From a bacterium (GTDB lineage: Bacteria > Patescibacteriota > Microgenomatia > UBA1406 > GWC2-37-13), in the NCBI GenBank assembly GCA_021789995.1, contig JAJYIQ010000001.1, positions 1 to 64,000 of the forward strand: a stretch of 64,000 nucleotides of DNA, read 5' to 3'. The notes under the pieces are model-generated. The model was given only the letters and a program-made list of their open reading frames with translations. It had not been told where the DNA came from and made no database searches. The translations under genes and the position numbers were made by a program. Of this stretch, positions 43,457 through 51,584 are shown one piece after another. Within the stretch, counting starts at the first letter, position 1, and every line of letters starts with the position of its first letter.

Positions 43457-45116
43457 CAAACTGGTATCGCGACTGGTAAAAGTCCTCGCTTAGCGCGATA
43501 CATGGCTCTAATTTCGGGGTTCCAAACACCAATTCATCGTAAGTGGGTGTTTTTTCGAATAATGCCCCGAAAAGAGCGGCACGACGCAGCGGATCAGGGG
43601 TTCCAAGAAGCAGGTCATCCAGGTGCTCCATATAGTAAGTTACGTTATCCAGCACGATCTCCATGTTGATAATTTCCATGTCTTTTTCCTGTTTGGTACT
43701 TTCCAGCTGCTCAATTTCCTTCTCTGCCTTGACAATATCCGCCTCGATGGCCTTAATGGCGATTTCTGACGAAAGTAGCTTTATTTTTTCTGTAGAAGAA
43801 ACAATCGACAGTTTTAAGGTCTCAATTCTTTTGCCAAGCTCCGTCGAATCGTTTTGCTTTTCTCCCATGCGGTTTTTCCACTCCTTCAGGGATTCTTCCT
43901 TCAGAGCTTGAATATAATCTTTGGTAATGTGCAATCCTTTGACGAAATTCTGAATGGTTTCCTCAAATTTCTTGGTTGGGATTCTTAAGTATTTATGGCC
44001 ACGGTTGCAGTGGTAGGCGGCAAAATGACCGCCCCATCTGCCTTTAGAAGCACTACCGTAAAAGGGCTTTTTACATAGAGGGCAAAGGACGTATTTTTTA
44101 TAAGGATATTCCGGATTCCGGGTAGATTTCTTAAGCTGCCAGTCTTTTGGCTGCCTTCTGGTGATTTTAACCTCGCCTTCGGACTCTGTAATGGTTAATT
44201 TTCCCTTATTTGCCTTATTAAACTTATCCAAGCACACCAAGCCTGTAAACTGCCCTTTTACGGGCTTTTCATCGGTCCACTTGTGGATGGAAATTCCGGC
44301 ATAGACCGGGTTTTCGATATAGCGCCAAAACTGCTTCAAACACAATGCTTTCCCGCCTTTTGTCCCGATAATCTGCGTTTTATCCTTTGGATTTCGTATA
44401 TATTGCTTCCTCGTTTTAAATCCGAGCCGGTTAATTTCATCCACAATCTCCCTGTCGGTCATGTTTCCCCGCGCCCGAAGTTCAAACATCCGGATTATCC
44501 ATTCCGACTCCTGGGGGTGTGCTTTAAGAATAACTCTTTTCCCATGTGCTGTTTCGGTCTTTTCATTGGCATACCCAAAGGGCGGGGTGCATACACGGTA
44601 GCCCATTCTAACGTAACGTATTTCGGCTCCGATCATTCTGGTTAAAATATCCCGGATTTCATCTTTTGCCCGTTCCGCCTCCAGAATTTCCGACTTTTTT
44701 GTTGGCGAATAGACGCTCCAGTCATATTTGATATCTAAATGCTCAAGGGTATTCACTTCCTGGTTACTGACAATGCCGTAAATATCCACCAGTTTGACGT
44801 TGTATTTGACCAGCTGCATTTTTAGAAAGTCATAGTAGTACGAACCGCCGCGGGTAAACCGGTCAATAGATTTGATAATGAAAAGTTGGATATCATTGTC
44901 TGGATTTTTGCAGTAATCGATCGCTTCCTGGACTGGCTGATCCTCATGCGAGGCCGACTCCATAAAAACGAAATACTTTTTAACATTAATGTTGTGGTTG
45001 CGGGCAAACTGTTCAATCTGTTCCTTTTGCGCCTGGGGGGAATCTCCCTGCAATCCTTGTTTAGTCGAGGAAACTCTGATGGCGGCAACGGCGTTTTCTG
45101 GTGTGTAAATAACCAT
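43431..45116 (-). CDS. Large serine recombinase / integrase
   Basis: 561 residues: resolvase domain (AAIRVSSTKQGLQGDSPQAQKEQIEQFA, nucleophile serine at residue 16 or 17; the SIDRFTRGG arginine motif), recombinase domain (YRVCTPPFGYANEKT...), a zinc-ribbon (CPLC...CNRGH) and a C-terminal coiled coil (KLSIVSSTEKIKLLSSEIAIK). It catalyses integration and excision. The last seven residues, SLQGLEP, are encoded by the antisense of the tRNA-Lys T arm and acceptor stem, which places the attachment site inside the tRNA gene. Confidence 0.93.
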   Translation of the reverse strand: MVIYTPENAVAAIRVSSTKQGLQGDSPQAQKEQIEQFARNHNINVKKYFVFMESASHEDQPVQEAIDYCKNPDNDIQLFIIKSIDRFTRGGSYYYDFLKMQLVKYNVKLVDIYGIVSNQEVNTLEHLDIKYDWSVYSPTKKSEILEAERAKDEIRDILTRMIGAEIRYVRMGYRVCTPPFGYANEKTETAHGKRVILKAHPQESEWIIRMFELRARGNMTDREIVDEINRLGFKTRKQYIRNPKDKTQIIGTKGGKALCLKQFWRYIENPVYAGISIHKWTDEKPVKGQFTGLVCLDKFNKANKGKLTITESEGEVKITRRQPKDWQLKKSTRNPEYPYKKYVLCPLCKKPFYGSASKGRWGGHFAAYHCNRGHKYLRIPTKKFEETIQNFVKGLHITKDYIQALKEESLKEWKNRMGEKQNDSTELGKRIETLKLSIVSSTEKIKLLSSEIAIKAIEADIVKAEKEIEQLESTKQEKDMEIINMEIVLDNVTYYMEHLDDLLLGTPDPLRRAALFGALFEKTPTYDELVFGTPKLEPCIALSEDFYQSRYQFVSLQGLEP

Positions 45117-45117
45117 A

Positions 45118-45285
45118 TTATTTTGCCGGTAGGTTTTTAAACTTTAAGCTTCCGGACTGCTGGTCTTCAATAATCCGGTCGATTATTAGATTGGCAATTA
45201 TCCGGAGCCGTTCTTCAGTAGCGGGGGTAATAGCAGGCTTCTTTTGATCCTCTTTTCCAGTCTCTAGTTTCTTTACTTGTTCCAT
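45118..45285 (-). CDS. Small hypothetical protein upstream of the recombinase
   Basis: 55 residues (MEQVKKLETGKEDQKKPAIT...), charged N terminus and an amphipathic helix EERLRIIANLIIDRIIEDQQSG. Its stop is 1 base before the recombinase ATG, so the two are coupled. Size and position suggest a recombination directionality or regulatory factor, but no motif proves it. Confidence 0.6.
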   Translation of the reverse strand: MEQVKKLETGKEDQKKPAITPATEERLRIIANLIIDRIIEDQQSGSLKFKNLPAK

Positions 45286-45308
45286 ATCCTTAAACTCTTA
45301 TTTATAAC

Positions 45309-45329
45309 ACTATCACTTATATGGATAGT
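45309..45329. promoter_or_regulatory. Inverted repeat upstream of the recombinase operon (operator candidate)
   Basis: ACTATC-N9-GATAGT, a perfect 6-bp inverted repeat, lies in the gap between the recombinase operon and the divergent gene at 45434. A minus-strand TTGACA is about 25 bp away, so a repressor here could control recombinase expression. Confidence 0.5.
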
Positions 45330-45433
45330 TTACTATAATAATTAAGTCTTTGTCAAGGGTATTTGGCATTTTGTTTTAGGTTTACCTCCATTGTCGATAA
45401 CTAAAGCTTATAGTATAATAACGGGAATTTAAT

Positions 45434-45943
45434 ATGACCTTAAAAGAAGCTAAAGTACGAACAGATTTTGAGGGCCCGATGGGCCATTTCTATGCACCCG
45501 TGCTTTATGCCGATGAATTAAAGAGTAGTTTTGGCAATCTTATTTTCAATTCTATTGTCGGCGGCTCTCTTCCATATTTATTCGTAGGCTATTTCAGGCC
45601 TAAGAATAGCCCCATCACTGAAGGTAAATGGTACTTTGCTAATGCCAGAAGACACGAAGAAATGCGGGTTGCGGTTTGTCAGACGGAATTTCCTGACCAG
45701 GAAGTCGATTATTATTACGGACAGATATTTCTTGGATCTGAAATAAAAGAAGGCGATATTAAATTTAGAAATTTAATACTCCATACCGATCTGCCAGCAT
45801 CGGATGAAGAAAGAAAAACAATTCTTCGTAACTGTTTCCACCTTATTGGCCGTGAGGATTTAAGAGATTTTATTGATGTTAACTGTCCCAACGAGTGGGA
45901 ATATACTTATATTCCCGATACAGACGATCTGGCTTCACTGTAG
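45434..45943 (+). CDS. Hypothetical protein of the element
   Basis: 169 residues, soluble, acidic, no signal peptide. Readable blocks are FEGPMGHFYAPVLYADELKSSFGNL, LPYLFVGYFRPKN and EVDYYYGQIFLGSEIKEGD. I do not recognise the family. It is the first plus-strand gene of the element, divergent from the recombinase operon, and stands about 130 bases ahead of the DNA-transfer ATPase gene. Confidence 0.65.
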   Translation: MTLKEAKVRTDFEGPMGHFYAPVLYADELKSSFGNLIFNSIVGGSLPYLFVGYFRPKNSPITEGKWYFANARRHEEMRVAVCQTEFPDQEVDYYYGQIFLGSEIKEGDIKFRNLILHTDLPASDEERKTILRNCFHLIGREDLRDFIDVNCPNEWEYTYIPDTDDLASL

Positions 45944-46076
45944 TAAAAGTTTACAGAGTTCTAATTAATTCTTCTCTCAATAACGTTATAGGCTTTACTT
46001 TCAAATAATATTTGCTATATTAGGCGGTAGATAAGCCATTAACAATTTATCTTGCCCGGAAAGCCTGCCCATTAAA

Positions 46077-48659
46077 ATGGGAAACATAAATTGGCACAAC
46101 CTGGAGGCTGGGTATTTAGTTAGTCATTTCTCTTCTTATTTAGCGTTACTTAAAGAGGGGTTTATTTCTGTCTCTTCGAACTATTTCTTCTTCTCTCCGG
46201 TCTTTCTTATTGGGATAGTTATCGCACTTGCTTTAATTTTTGTAATACGAAAGCTTTTTATCCTGCAAAGATCTCTTAGTGAAAAACCGGTGTTTTTGGA
46301 ACTAACCCCTCCGGCTTTAACGGATAAAACCTCCTATACCACAACCCAGCTTTTTTCAGTCGTCCACGAGCTGGGAAAAATTAAATACCTGGGCGATAAG
46401 ATTGTGGGCAAGAAAACTGTGTTTTCTTTTGAAATTGTCTCCACTCTTAACGAGGGAATCCGCTATTTCATAAGAACTACCAAGGAGGAAGAAACCAACA
46501 TTAAAAAAAGCCTTTTAGCCTATCTTCCCCAGGTAACGGTTAAAGAAGCCGATGATTATCTTTTTGGCAATTGTGACAGATCATGCTACCAAAAAATCTT
46601 TGATTTCCGGTTAAACCATCATTTTGCCTATCCTTTGAAAAAGCAGAATATATTGGAAGAACACGATCCCATTGCCTACATTACCGGCATGATGACCAAG
46701 CTCAAACCCGGAGAATTAGTCTCTTTCCAAATTGTCCTGGCGCCGGTCCAGCCAAAAGAAACGGAAACTATCTCCGACAAAATTCTTCACGGTGATGATG
46801 TTTTTAAATACCTGGAAAGAATACCCTTGCCGTCGCTTTTTAAACCGCTAACCTCTGGCTTATCGCTTTTATCTAAGCTGCTGCATCCTTTCGATACCGC
46901 ACCAAAAAGATCATATAACACCTTTGAACAGCAGGCGGTAAAAAGTATCCAGGAGAAAATCGAGCAACCGCTTTTTGAGACTTCGGTCAGATTACTGTTG
47001 ATAGTAAAGAACAAAAATCAGCTAAGGGAAAGAAAAAATGGTTTCGTTTCCTCCTTGGCTACTTTCTCGGTACCTAAATATCAAGCTTTGAAAGTTAAAT
47101 ATAATCTTCTGCCCTGGATCCTGGACAAAATCAACCTTTTTAACTTCCAAAAGAGGCGGTTGTCCTGGCTTTTAAATTCCAGTTCCCTGTATCTTTCCCT
47201 AACTGAAGTTTCCGATCTTTACCACTTTCCTTTTAAAAGGGTAACCCAGACGGAAGACCTGGTAAAAGTGTATTCCAAAGACCTGCCCGCGCCGCTATCG
47301 TTGAAAAATACCAAACTTGATTATGTTTTTGCCAAAAACAGCTACGGGGGTACGGTTACCGATATTGGCTTAACGGATAAGGAAAGAGAAAAACACATGT
47401 ATATTATTGGCGCTACCGGTACCGGCAAGACCACGATGATTATGTCCATGGTCGACAAAGACCTGAAAAACGGTAAGGGACTCTGTGTTATTGACCCTCA
47501 CGGCGACCTGGCAGAAAGCATTATTGCCTGTGTTCCCAACGATAGAATTTCGGATTTTATCTACTTTAACCCGGATGATATTAAATATCCGATTGGGCTG
47601 AACCTCCTGGAACTGACTCCCGGACTGGATGAAGACGAGCTTTTAAGGGAAAAAGAGCTTATTACTGAAAGCGTGGTTTCCCTGTTTAGAAAAATCTTCT
47701 CCGAAGTCTGGTCTGCCCATGCCCACCGGATTGAATACATCTTAAGAAATACAATCCAAACGGCACTGTGCCTGAAAGATCCAACCATCTTTACCGTTTA
47801 CCATCTTTTAACCGATCCGGAATTTCAAAAGTCGGCTATGAATGAGGTCTCGGATGAAAATTTGCAGAACTTCTGGAAAAACGAATTTGGCAAAGCCGGT
47901 GATTTCCAGAAGGTAAAAATGATCGGACCGATTACCTCAAGAATCGGCCGTTTCCTGTTCTCCCCGTCGGCTAAAAGAATTCTGGAGCAGCCCAGGTCAA
48001 CGATTAACTTTGATGAGATCCTGGACAAGGGAAAGATCCTGGTTTGCAACCTGTCTAAAGGCCGCCTGGGCGAAGACACGTCTGAAGTATTGGGAATCAT
48101 GATCTTAACTAAAATCCAGCTGGCTTCTCTTAAGAGAGCCAGAATCGATGAAGAGAAAAGAAAGACTTATTACGTTTACGTAGACGAATTTCAGACCTTT
48201 GCCACGCCCTCATTTATCCAGATGCTTTCCGAGTCGAGAAAATACAAGGTTTACCTGGTCATGGCCGAGCAGTCCACTTCCCAGCAAAAAGACCGCAATA
48301 TCACAAATGTCATTATTGCCAATGTGGGGACAGTCATCAGTTTTCGAAGTGCCAATCCTGAAGATGAAAAACTGATGCTACCGCAGTTTGAACCGTATGT
48401 TGACAAGGGGGAGATAACCAATCTACCTTCCTACAAGTTCTACATGAAGATTTCAGCGATTACTCCCCGGGAACCTTTCTCCGGGGAAACTATTTTAACT
48501 CAGGTAAATAAAGATAAAGACCGGTTCACGTCGCTTATCCAATCCTCCCGCGCCTTGTATGCCAAAGAATATATTGCCCCGGTCGCAACCAGGGTAATTC
48601 CCAAAGCAAAGAGACCGGTAAAAGAAGAAGTTTCCGAATCAATTAGCGTCCTGACTTAA
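46077..48659 (+). CDS. Type IV secretion-type DNA-transfer ATPase (VirD4/TrwB/HerA-like)
   Basis: 860 residues: two N-terminal membrane segments (FFFSPVFLIGIVIALALIFVI and a weaker one), about 350 residues of accessory domain, then a hexameric motor with Walker A GATGTGKTT, CVIDPHGDLAE, and Walker B YYVYVDEFQTFATPSF, followed by the sensor-like MAEQSTSQQ. This is the coupling-ATPase architecture that pumps DNA in conjugation. No relaxase was recognised beside it, though the next gene is a replication-relaxation protein often paired with it in CPR elements. Confidence 0.88.
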   Translation: MGNINWHNLEAGYLVSHFSSYLALLKEGFISVSSNYFFFSPVFLIGIVIALALIFVIRKLFILQRSLSEKPVFLELTPPALTDKTSYTTTQLFSVVHELGKIKYLGDKIVGKKTVFSFEIVSTLNEGIRYFIRTTKEEETNIKKSLLAYLPQVTVKEADDYLFGNCDRSCYQKIFDFRLNHHFAYPLKKQNILEEHDPIAYITGMMTKLKPGELVSFQIVLAPVQPKETETISDKILHGDDVFKYLERIPLPSLFKPLTSGLSLLSKLLHPFDTAPKRSYNTFEQQAVKSIQEKIEQPLFETSVRLLLIVKNKNQLRERKNGFVSSLATFSVPKYQALKVKYNLLPWILDKINLFNFQKRRLSWLLNSSSLYLSLTEVSDLYHFPFKRVTQTEDLVKVYSKDLPAPLSLKNTKLDYVFAKNSYGGTVTDIGLTDKEREKHMYIIGATGTGKTTMIMSMVDKDLKNGKGLCVIDPHGDLAESIIACVPNDRISDFIYFNPDDIKYPIGLNLLELTPGLDEDELLREKELITESVVSLFRKIFSEVWSAHAHRIEYILRNTIQTALCLKDPTIFTVYHLLTDPEFQKSAMNEVSDENLQNFWKNEFGKAGDFQKVKMIGPITSRIGRFLFSPSAKRILEQPRSTINFDEILDKGKILVCNLSKGRLGEDTSEVLGIMILTKIQLASLKRARIDEEKRKTYYVYVDEFQTFATPSFIQMLSESRKYKVYLVMAEQSTSQQKDRNITNVIIANVGTVISFRSANPEDEKLMLPQFEPYVDKGEITNLPSYKFYMKISAITPREPFSGETILTQVNKDKDRFTSLIQSSRALYAKEYIAPVATRVIPKAKRPVKEEVSESISVLT

Positions 48660-48666
48660 GTCACTT

Positions 48667-48690
48667 CCAGTGTCCGACTTTTGACACTGG
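48667..48690. other. 8-bp perfect hairpin after the ATPase gene
   Basis: CCAGTGTC-N8-GACACTGG starting 8 bases after the stop codon. There is no T tract on either side, so it may block RNA decay or be a weak terminator. Confidence 0.45.
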
Positions 48691-48739
48691 ATCTAACTAA
48701 ATTTGAGGCTAATTAAGTAAAAAGTCTTGTCTATATATT

Positions 48740-48757
48740 CCTTATACAAGTATAAGG
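48740..48757. promoter_or_regulatory. Palindrome overlapping the Shine-Dalgarno of the replication-relaxation gene
   Basis: CCTTATAC-AA-GTATAAGG: 8-bp perfect arms. The right arm runs into the AAGGAG ribosome-binding site ten bases before the ATG at 48771. TTGTCT and TATAAG boxes lie around it. It could be a repressor operator at the promoter or an RNA hairpin hiding the ribosome-binding site. Confidence 0.55.
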
Positions 48758-48770
48758 AGAGAAACAATAT

Positions 48771-49583
48771 ATGAGCGACAAGGGAACAATAAACCTAAAG
48801 ACTCCTGCTAAACTAAATCCCAAACTTGAAGAGATCCTCCTTTTAATTTATCGATTCCGTTTTCTAACTACTTCTCAAATCCAAATCCTTCTTAATCATA
48901 AATATCACAGCCGTATTAATCTCTGGCTAAACCAATTAACCACCAAAAAATATCTCAAACGATACTATGACCTTAAATTTGCTGGTGAGCCGGCTCTATA
49001 CTCTTTGGGAACCGCCGGAAGAAAATATTTTAAAACGCACCAAGAAATTAAGGGGATAAAAGCGTCGCTTCTTGATCGGGTCTGGACGGAGTACCGCAAT
49101 TCCTTGCAGTTTAAGCGTCATTGCCTGTTACTGGCGGATATTTATATTTCCCTCTTAGGCTTAACGAGTAAAGCAAAAGCCAAGCTGGGTTTTTATTCCA
49201 AAGTCGATCTTTTCGGGATGAAATTTATGGTTCTGCCCGAACCCTCGGGATATTTTTCTCTTGAAGACCAAAACGGCGTAACCAAACGCTATTTTCTGGA
49301 TATCTTTGACTACTTTGTTCCCAAAGACCTTTTTAGACGAATTAAAAAATACCTCTACTACTTTGAAAAGCGCTACTGGCAGGACCATACCGATAAACCC
49401 TTTCCGGAGATAATCCTGGTTTGTCCCAATAAAGCGGCAAGAACTTATCTGGAGAAAACCATCAAGGGTAATCTGGAAGATAAAGATTTTTCTCTTTCGT
49501 TTTACCTGGGTTTGCAGGAAGAAATTAAAGCCAAAGGTTTGATCCCTGAAACTTTACATAAAGTTCAGCTATACTCAAATTAG
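48771..49583 (+). CDS. Replication-relaxation family winged-helix protein
   Basis: 270 residues. N-terminal wHTH: EEILLLIYRFRFLTTSQIQILLNHKYHSRINLWLNQLTTKKYLKRYYD...YSLGTAGRKYF, the standard pattern of the replication-relaxation family found on plasmids and conjugative elements of Gram-positives and CPR bacteria. The C-terminal half is a nuclease-like or nucleic-acid-binding fold. Strong Shine-Dalgarno. The stop directly abuts the next gene's ATG. Confidence 0.8.
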   Translation: MSDKGTINLKTPAKLNPKLEEILLLIYRFRFLTTSQIQILLNHKYHSRINLWLNQLTTKKYLKRYYDLKFAGEPALYSLGTAGRKYFKTHQEIKGIKASLLDRVWTEYRNSLQFKRHCLLLADIYISLLGLTSKAKAKLGFYSKVDLFGMKFMVLPEPSGYFSLEDQNGVTKRYFLDIFDYFVPKDLFRRIKKYLYYFEKRYWQDHTDKPFPEIILVCPNKAARTYLEKTIKGNLEDKDFSLSFYLGLQEEIKAKGLIPETLHKVQLYSN

Positions 49584-50264
49584 ATGTATAAAATATCCCC
49601 ATCGGCTATCGGCGCACTTTTGGAATGTCCCCGTTGTCTCTGGCTTTTTGCTAACGAAAATCTAAAACGGCCAAGAGGCATCTATCCCTCACTTCCGGAC
49701 GGGATGGATGAAGTTTTTAAAAGCTACTTTGATTCCTACCGGCAAAAGGGAGAAGTCCCACCAGAGATTGACGGTAAGGTTGACGGCACTTTGTATACTG
49801 ACTTGGAAAAGCTGTCTAGGTGGCGTGATATCGATTATGGCCGGGGAGGTTTTGCGGCCGAGTTTCCTGAGATCCAGATAGTTTTGCGGGGAGCAATTGA
49901 CGACCTTTTAGTTAATGACCGGGGGGAATACGTTCCCTTTGACTTTAAAACGCGGGGGATGAAAAACAAGGAGGATACTCATAAGCATTATCAGCACCAA
50001 CTGGATTTATATTCCCTCTTGTTTCGGGAGAACGGTCTCAAACCCGCCTCCTATGGTTATCTGCTGTTTTTCTGGCCTAAAGCCTACGAAGCCGGGCAAA
50101 CCACTTTTGAGCACCAATTGGTTAAAATGGACATAAGTCCTGATGAAGGGTATAAGCTTCTGGAGAAGGTTTACCAAATCGCCAGTTCCGAAGAACCGGC
50201 CTCCCACGAGGAATGCGAGTATTGTCTTTACCGAAGCTTTTTGGAGAAGAATAATAACAGTTAA
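49584..50264 (+). CDS. Cas4/RecB-like PD-(D/E)XK nuclease with four cysteines
   Basis: 226 residues. SPSAIGALLECPRCLWLFANE opens the fold with cysteines 15 and 18; the nuclease core reads GAIDDLLVN...YVPFDFKTRG (D...DxK) with QLDLYSLL as the QxxxY motif; the end has CEYCLYR. The cysteine layout matches Cas4-type iron-sulphur exonucleases. It is not a CRISPR gene here (no array or cas1) and probably processes DNA ends for the element. Confidence 0.82.
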   Translation: MYKISPSAIGALLECPRCLWLFANENLKRPRGIYPSLPDGMDEVFKSYFDSYRQKGEVPPEIDGKVDGTLYTDLEKLSRWRDIDYGRGGFAAEFPEIQIVLRGAIDDLLVNDRGEYVPFDFKTRGMKNKEDTHKHYQHQLDLYSLLFRENGLKPASYGYLLFFWPKAYEAGQTTFEHQLVKMDISPDEGYKLLEKVYQIASSEEPASHEECEYCLYRSFLEKNNNS

Positions 50265-50271
50265 GGACGAC

Positions 50272-50313
50272 AAAAAAACCGCAGGCAAGAGTTGTTAGCT
50301 CCTACCCGCGGTT
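50272..50313 (-). terminator. Terminator of the DUF2958/RadC operon
   Basis: Minus strand ACCGCGGGTA...TTGCCTGCGGT imperfect stem followed by seven T, beginning a few bases after the DUF2958 stop codon. Confidence 0.75.
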
Positions 50314-50319
50314 ATAAGC

Positions 50320-50763
50320 TCACTTGTTCATGATCTCTGACAAGTGACAAGGCTTGAAATAGCGATCCCGCTCCACCGGCAATCCTAACTTGCCCCGGTT
50401 GGAAGTAAGCTCGCTTAGGCTAAAGTAACCCAGCTCCGGATAGTCGCCAACGACATACCCGTAGAACGTGTCTTTGCCGTCATACTCAATGGCATACCAC
50501 GTCCAGGAGAAGTCTGGATAAAAGAACTTGGCGATAACCATAGGGTTTTCCTCGTTCTCCTGGGAATATAACGGTGGAAGTTGTTTAAGCACCTCTTTTG
50601 TCAGTAGTTGCATAGATTGCTCCTTTCTATAGCCTGTAAGGATCTTTTGTCCTTTTGAGCTTTCAAAACTGATAAACTCAAGCTTCTTGCCGTAAATAGC
50701 GACTCTAAACTCCTTGAGCCGTTCGTCTACGGTATAGCCTTGGTACGTTGGTAATATATACAT
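50320..50763 (-). CDS. DUF2958-domain protein with a second in-frame start
   Basis: 147 residues from the ATG at 50763 (AGGAGG 8 bases upstream). Residues about 50-147 (MQLLTKEVLKQLPPLYSQENEENP...WTWYAIEYDG...ELGYFSLSEL...VERDRYFKP) are a full DUF2958 domain, common on plasmids and function unknown. The first 50 residues (YTVDERLKEFRVAIYGKKLEFISFES) resemble a separate small plasmid protein. A second perfect ribosome-binding site (AGAAAGGAG) precedes the internal ATG at 50613, so a 97-residue DUF2958 protein can be made alone. Confidence 0.8.
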   Translation of the reverse strand: MYILPTYQGYTVDERLKEFRVAIYGKKLEFISFESSKGQKILTGYRKEQSMQLLTKEVLKQLPPLYSQENEENPMVIAKFFYPDFSWTWYAIEYDGKDTFYGYVVGDYPELGYFSLSELTSNRGKLGLPVERDRYFKPCHLSEIMNK

Positions 50764-50793
50764 AAAAATCACCTCCTTTCTTTTTGAAAACTG

Positions 50794-51210
50794 TTAAATA
50801 AGCCGTTGTTCCTGGAAGCTGGTAAACGAATCCCGGGTAAAAATGATATGGTCAACAATCGGTATTCCCAGGATATCGCCGGCTTTAACCAACCGTTTCG
50901 TTAATTCCAGGTCTTCTTCGGATGGCCTGGTGACTCCTGATGGATGGTTATGGGCGATAATAAGCTGGGCGCTTCGCAACCCAATGGCCCGGGTAAACAC
51001 TTCCCGCGGATGAACGAGTGAGGTATTTAAGGTACCTACCGAAACCAGTTCAAACGCTTTGATTTTGTTTCGTACATCCAGGTGCAGTACGAAAAAGTGT
51101 TCTTTGTCCCGGTCAACTCTATCCAGGGTTGCAAAATATCCCGATAAGACTCGGTACCCGTGTTCCGGGTTATCCACGACCCGCTCTTGTTCTGAAACAT
51201 GAATGATCAT
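50794..51210 (-). CDS. RadC-like JAB/MPN-domain protein
   Basis: 138 residues with the metal motif IIAHNHPSGVTRPSEEDLELTKRLVKAGDILGIPIVDHIIF (HNHPSG plus a later Asp). Only the MPN domain is present, without the helix-hairpin-helix part of chromosomal RadC, as usual on plasmids and ICEs. AAAGGAG Shine-Dalgarno. A GGACAGGACAAA box lies 50 bases upstream of the ATG. Confidence 0.87.
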   Translation of the reverse strand: MIIHVSEQERVVDNPEHGYRVLSGYFATLDRVDRDKEHFFVLHLDVRNKIKAFELVSVGTLNTSLVHPREVFTRAIGLRSAQLIIAHNHPSGVTRPSEEDLELTKRLVKAGDILGIPIVDHIIFTRDSFTSFQEQRLI

Positions 51211-51259
51211 AGGTTTGTATCTCCTTTCTGAAGGCCAGAGAACAACTAAAATGTGTAAT

Positions 51260-51271
51260 TTTGTCCTGTCC
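51260..51271 (-). promoter_or_regulatory. GGACAGGACAAA box upstream of the radC-like gene
   Basis: Direct repeat GGACA-GGACA followed by AA, identical to the boxes at 51508 and 62627 but without the conserved upstream 50 bp. A TAATCA sits at the -10 spacing seen in the other two; no clear -35. Confidence 0.55.
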
Positions 51272-51458
51272 TTGGCCTATTGATTAAAAAGCTGAGAAAC
51301 AGAAGAAAGATGGAGAATCAGAAGCATATACAAAGGGGCATGGGGCGATAAAACAGATGTCAAAAGTTCCGACGCAGGAGGAAGGATTTTAACGCCTGTC
51401 AGAAAAATGCGTACCTTAGAAAATATCCTTTATTACCATTGCATTTTTCTACCGGCTT

Positions 51459-51521
51459 AAAACCCACCTTTTGATAGATGGTTTGAGACCCATATAATGA
51501 AAAAGCAGGACAGGACAAAAC
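51459..51521 (+). promoter_or_regulatory. Promoter module A upstream of avd (duplicated at lexA)
   Basis: TTGATA (51471-51476), 16-bp spacer, TATAAT (51493-51498), then 9 bases to GGACAGGACAAA (51508-51519), which therefore covers the expected transcription start. The whole 63 bp matches 62574-62640 with a few substitutions and a 4-base indel in the spacer. Confidence 0.75.
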
Positions 51522-51584
51522 AAAGTTGAAATAGATTCTTCAAGGGTGCTATAAAAATTTTTCTTTATTCGCTACAGTTATAGA

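Larger units (their letters stand above)
51211..51584. promoter_or_regulatory. Intergenic control region between radC-like gene and avd
   Basis: This 374-base gap has no convincing gene. It holds a GGACAGGACAAA box in each orientation (minus 51271-51260; plus 51508-51519), the avd promoter module (51459-51521) and an A-rich, otherwise unassigned stretch 51290-51450. Confidence 0.6.

Noticed and set aside
49584-50264. Cas4 as part of a CRISPR system
   Set aside because: No cas1, cas2 or array nearby; neighbours are conjugation-type genes.
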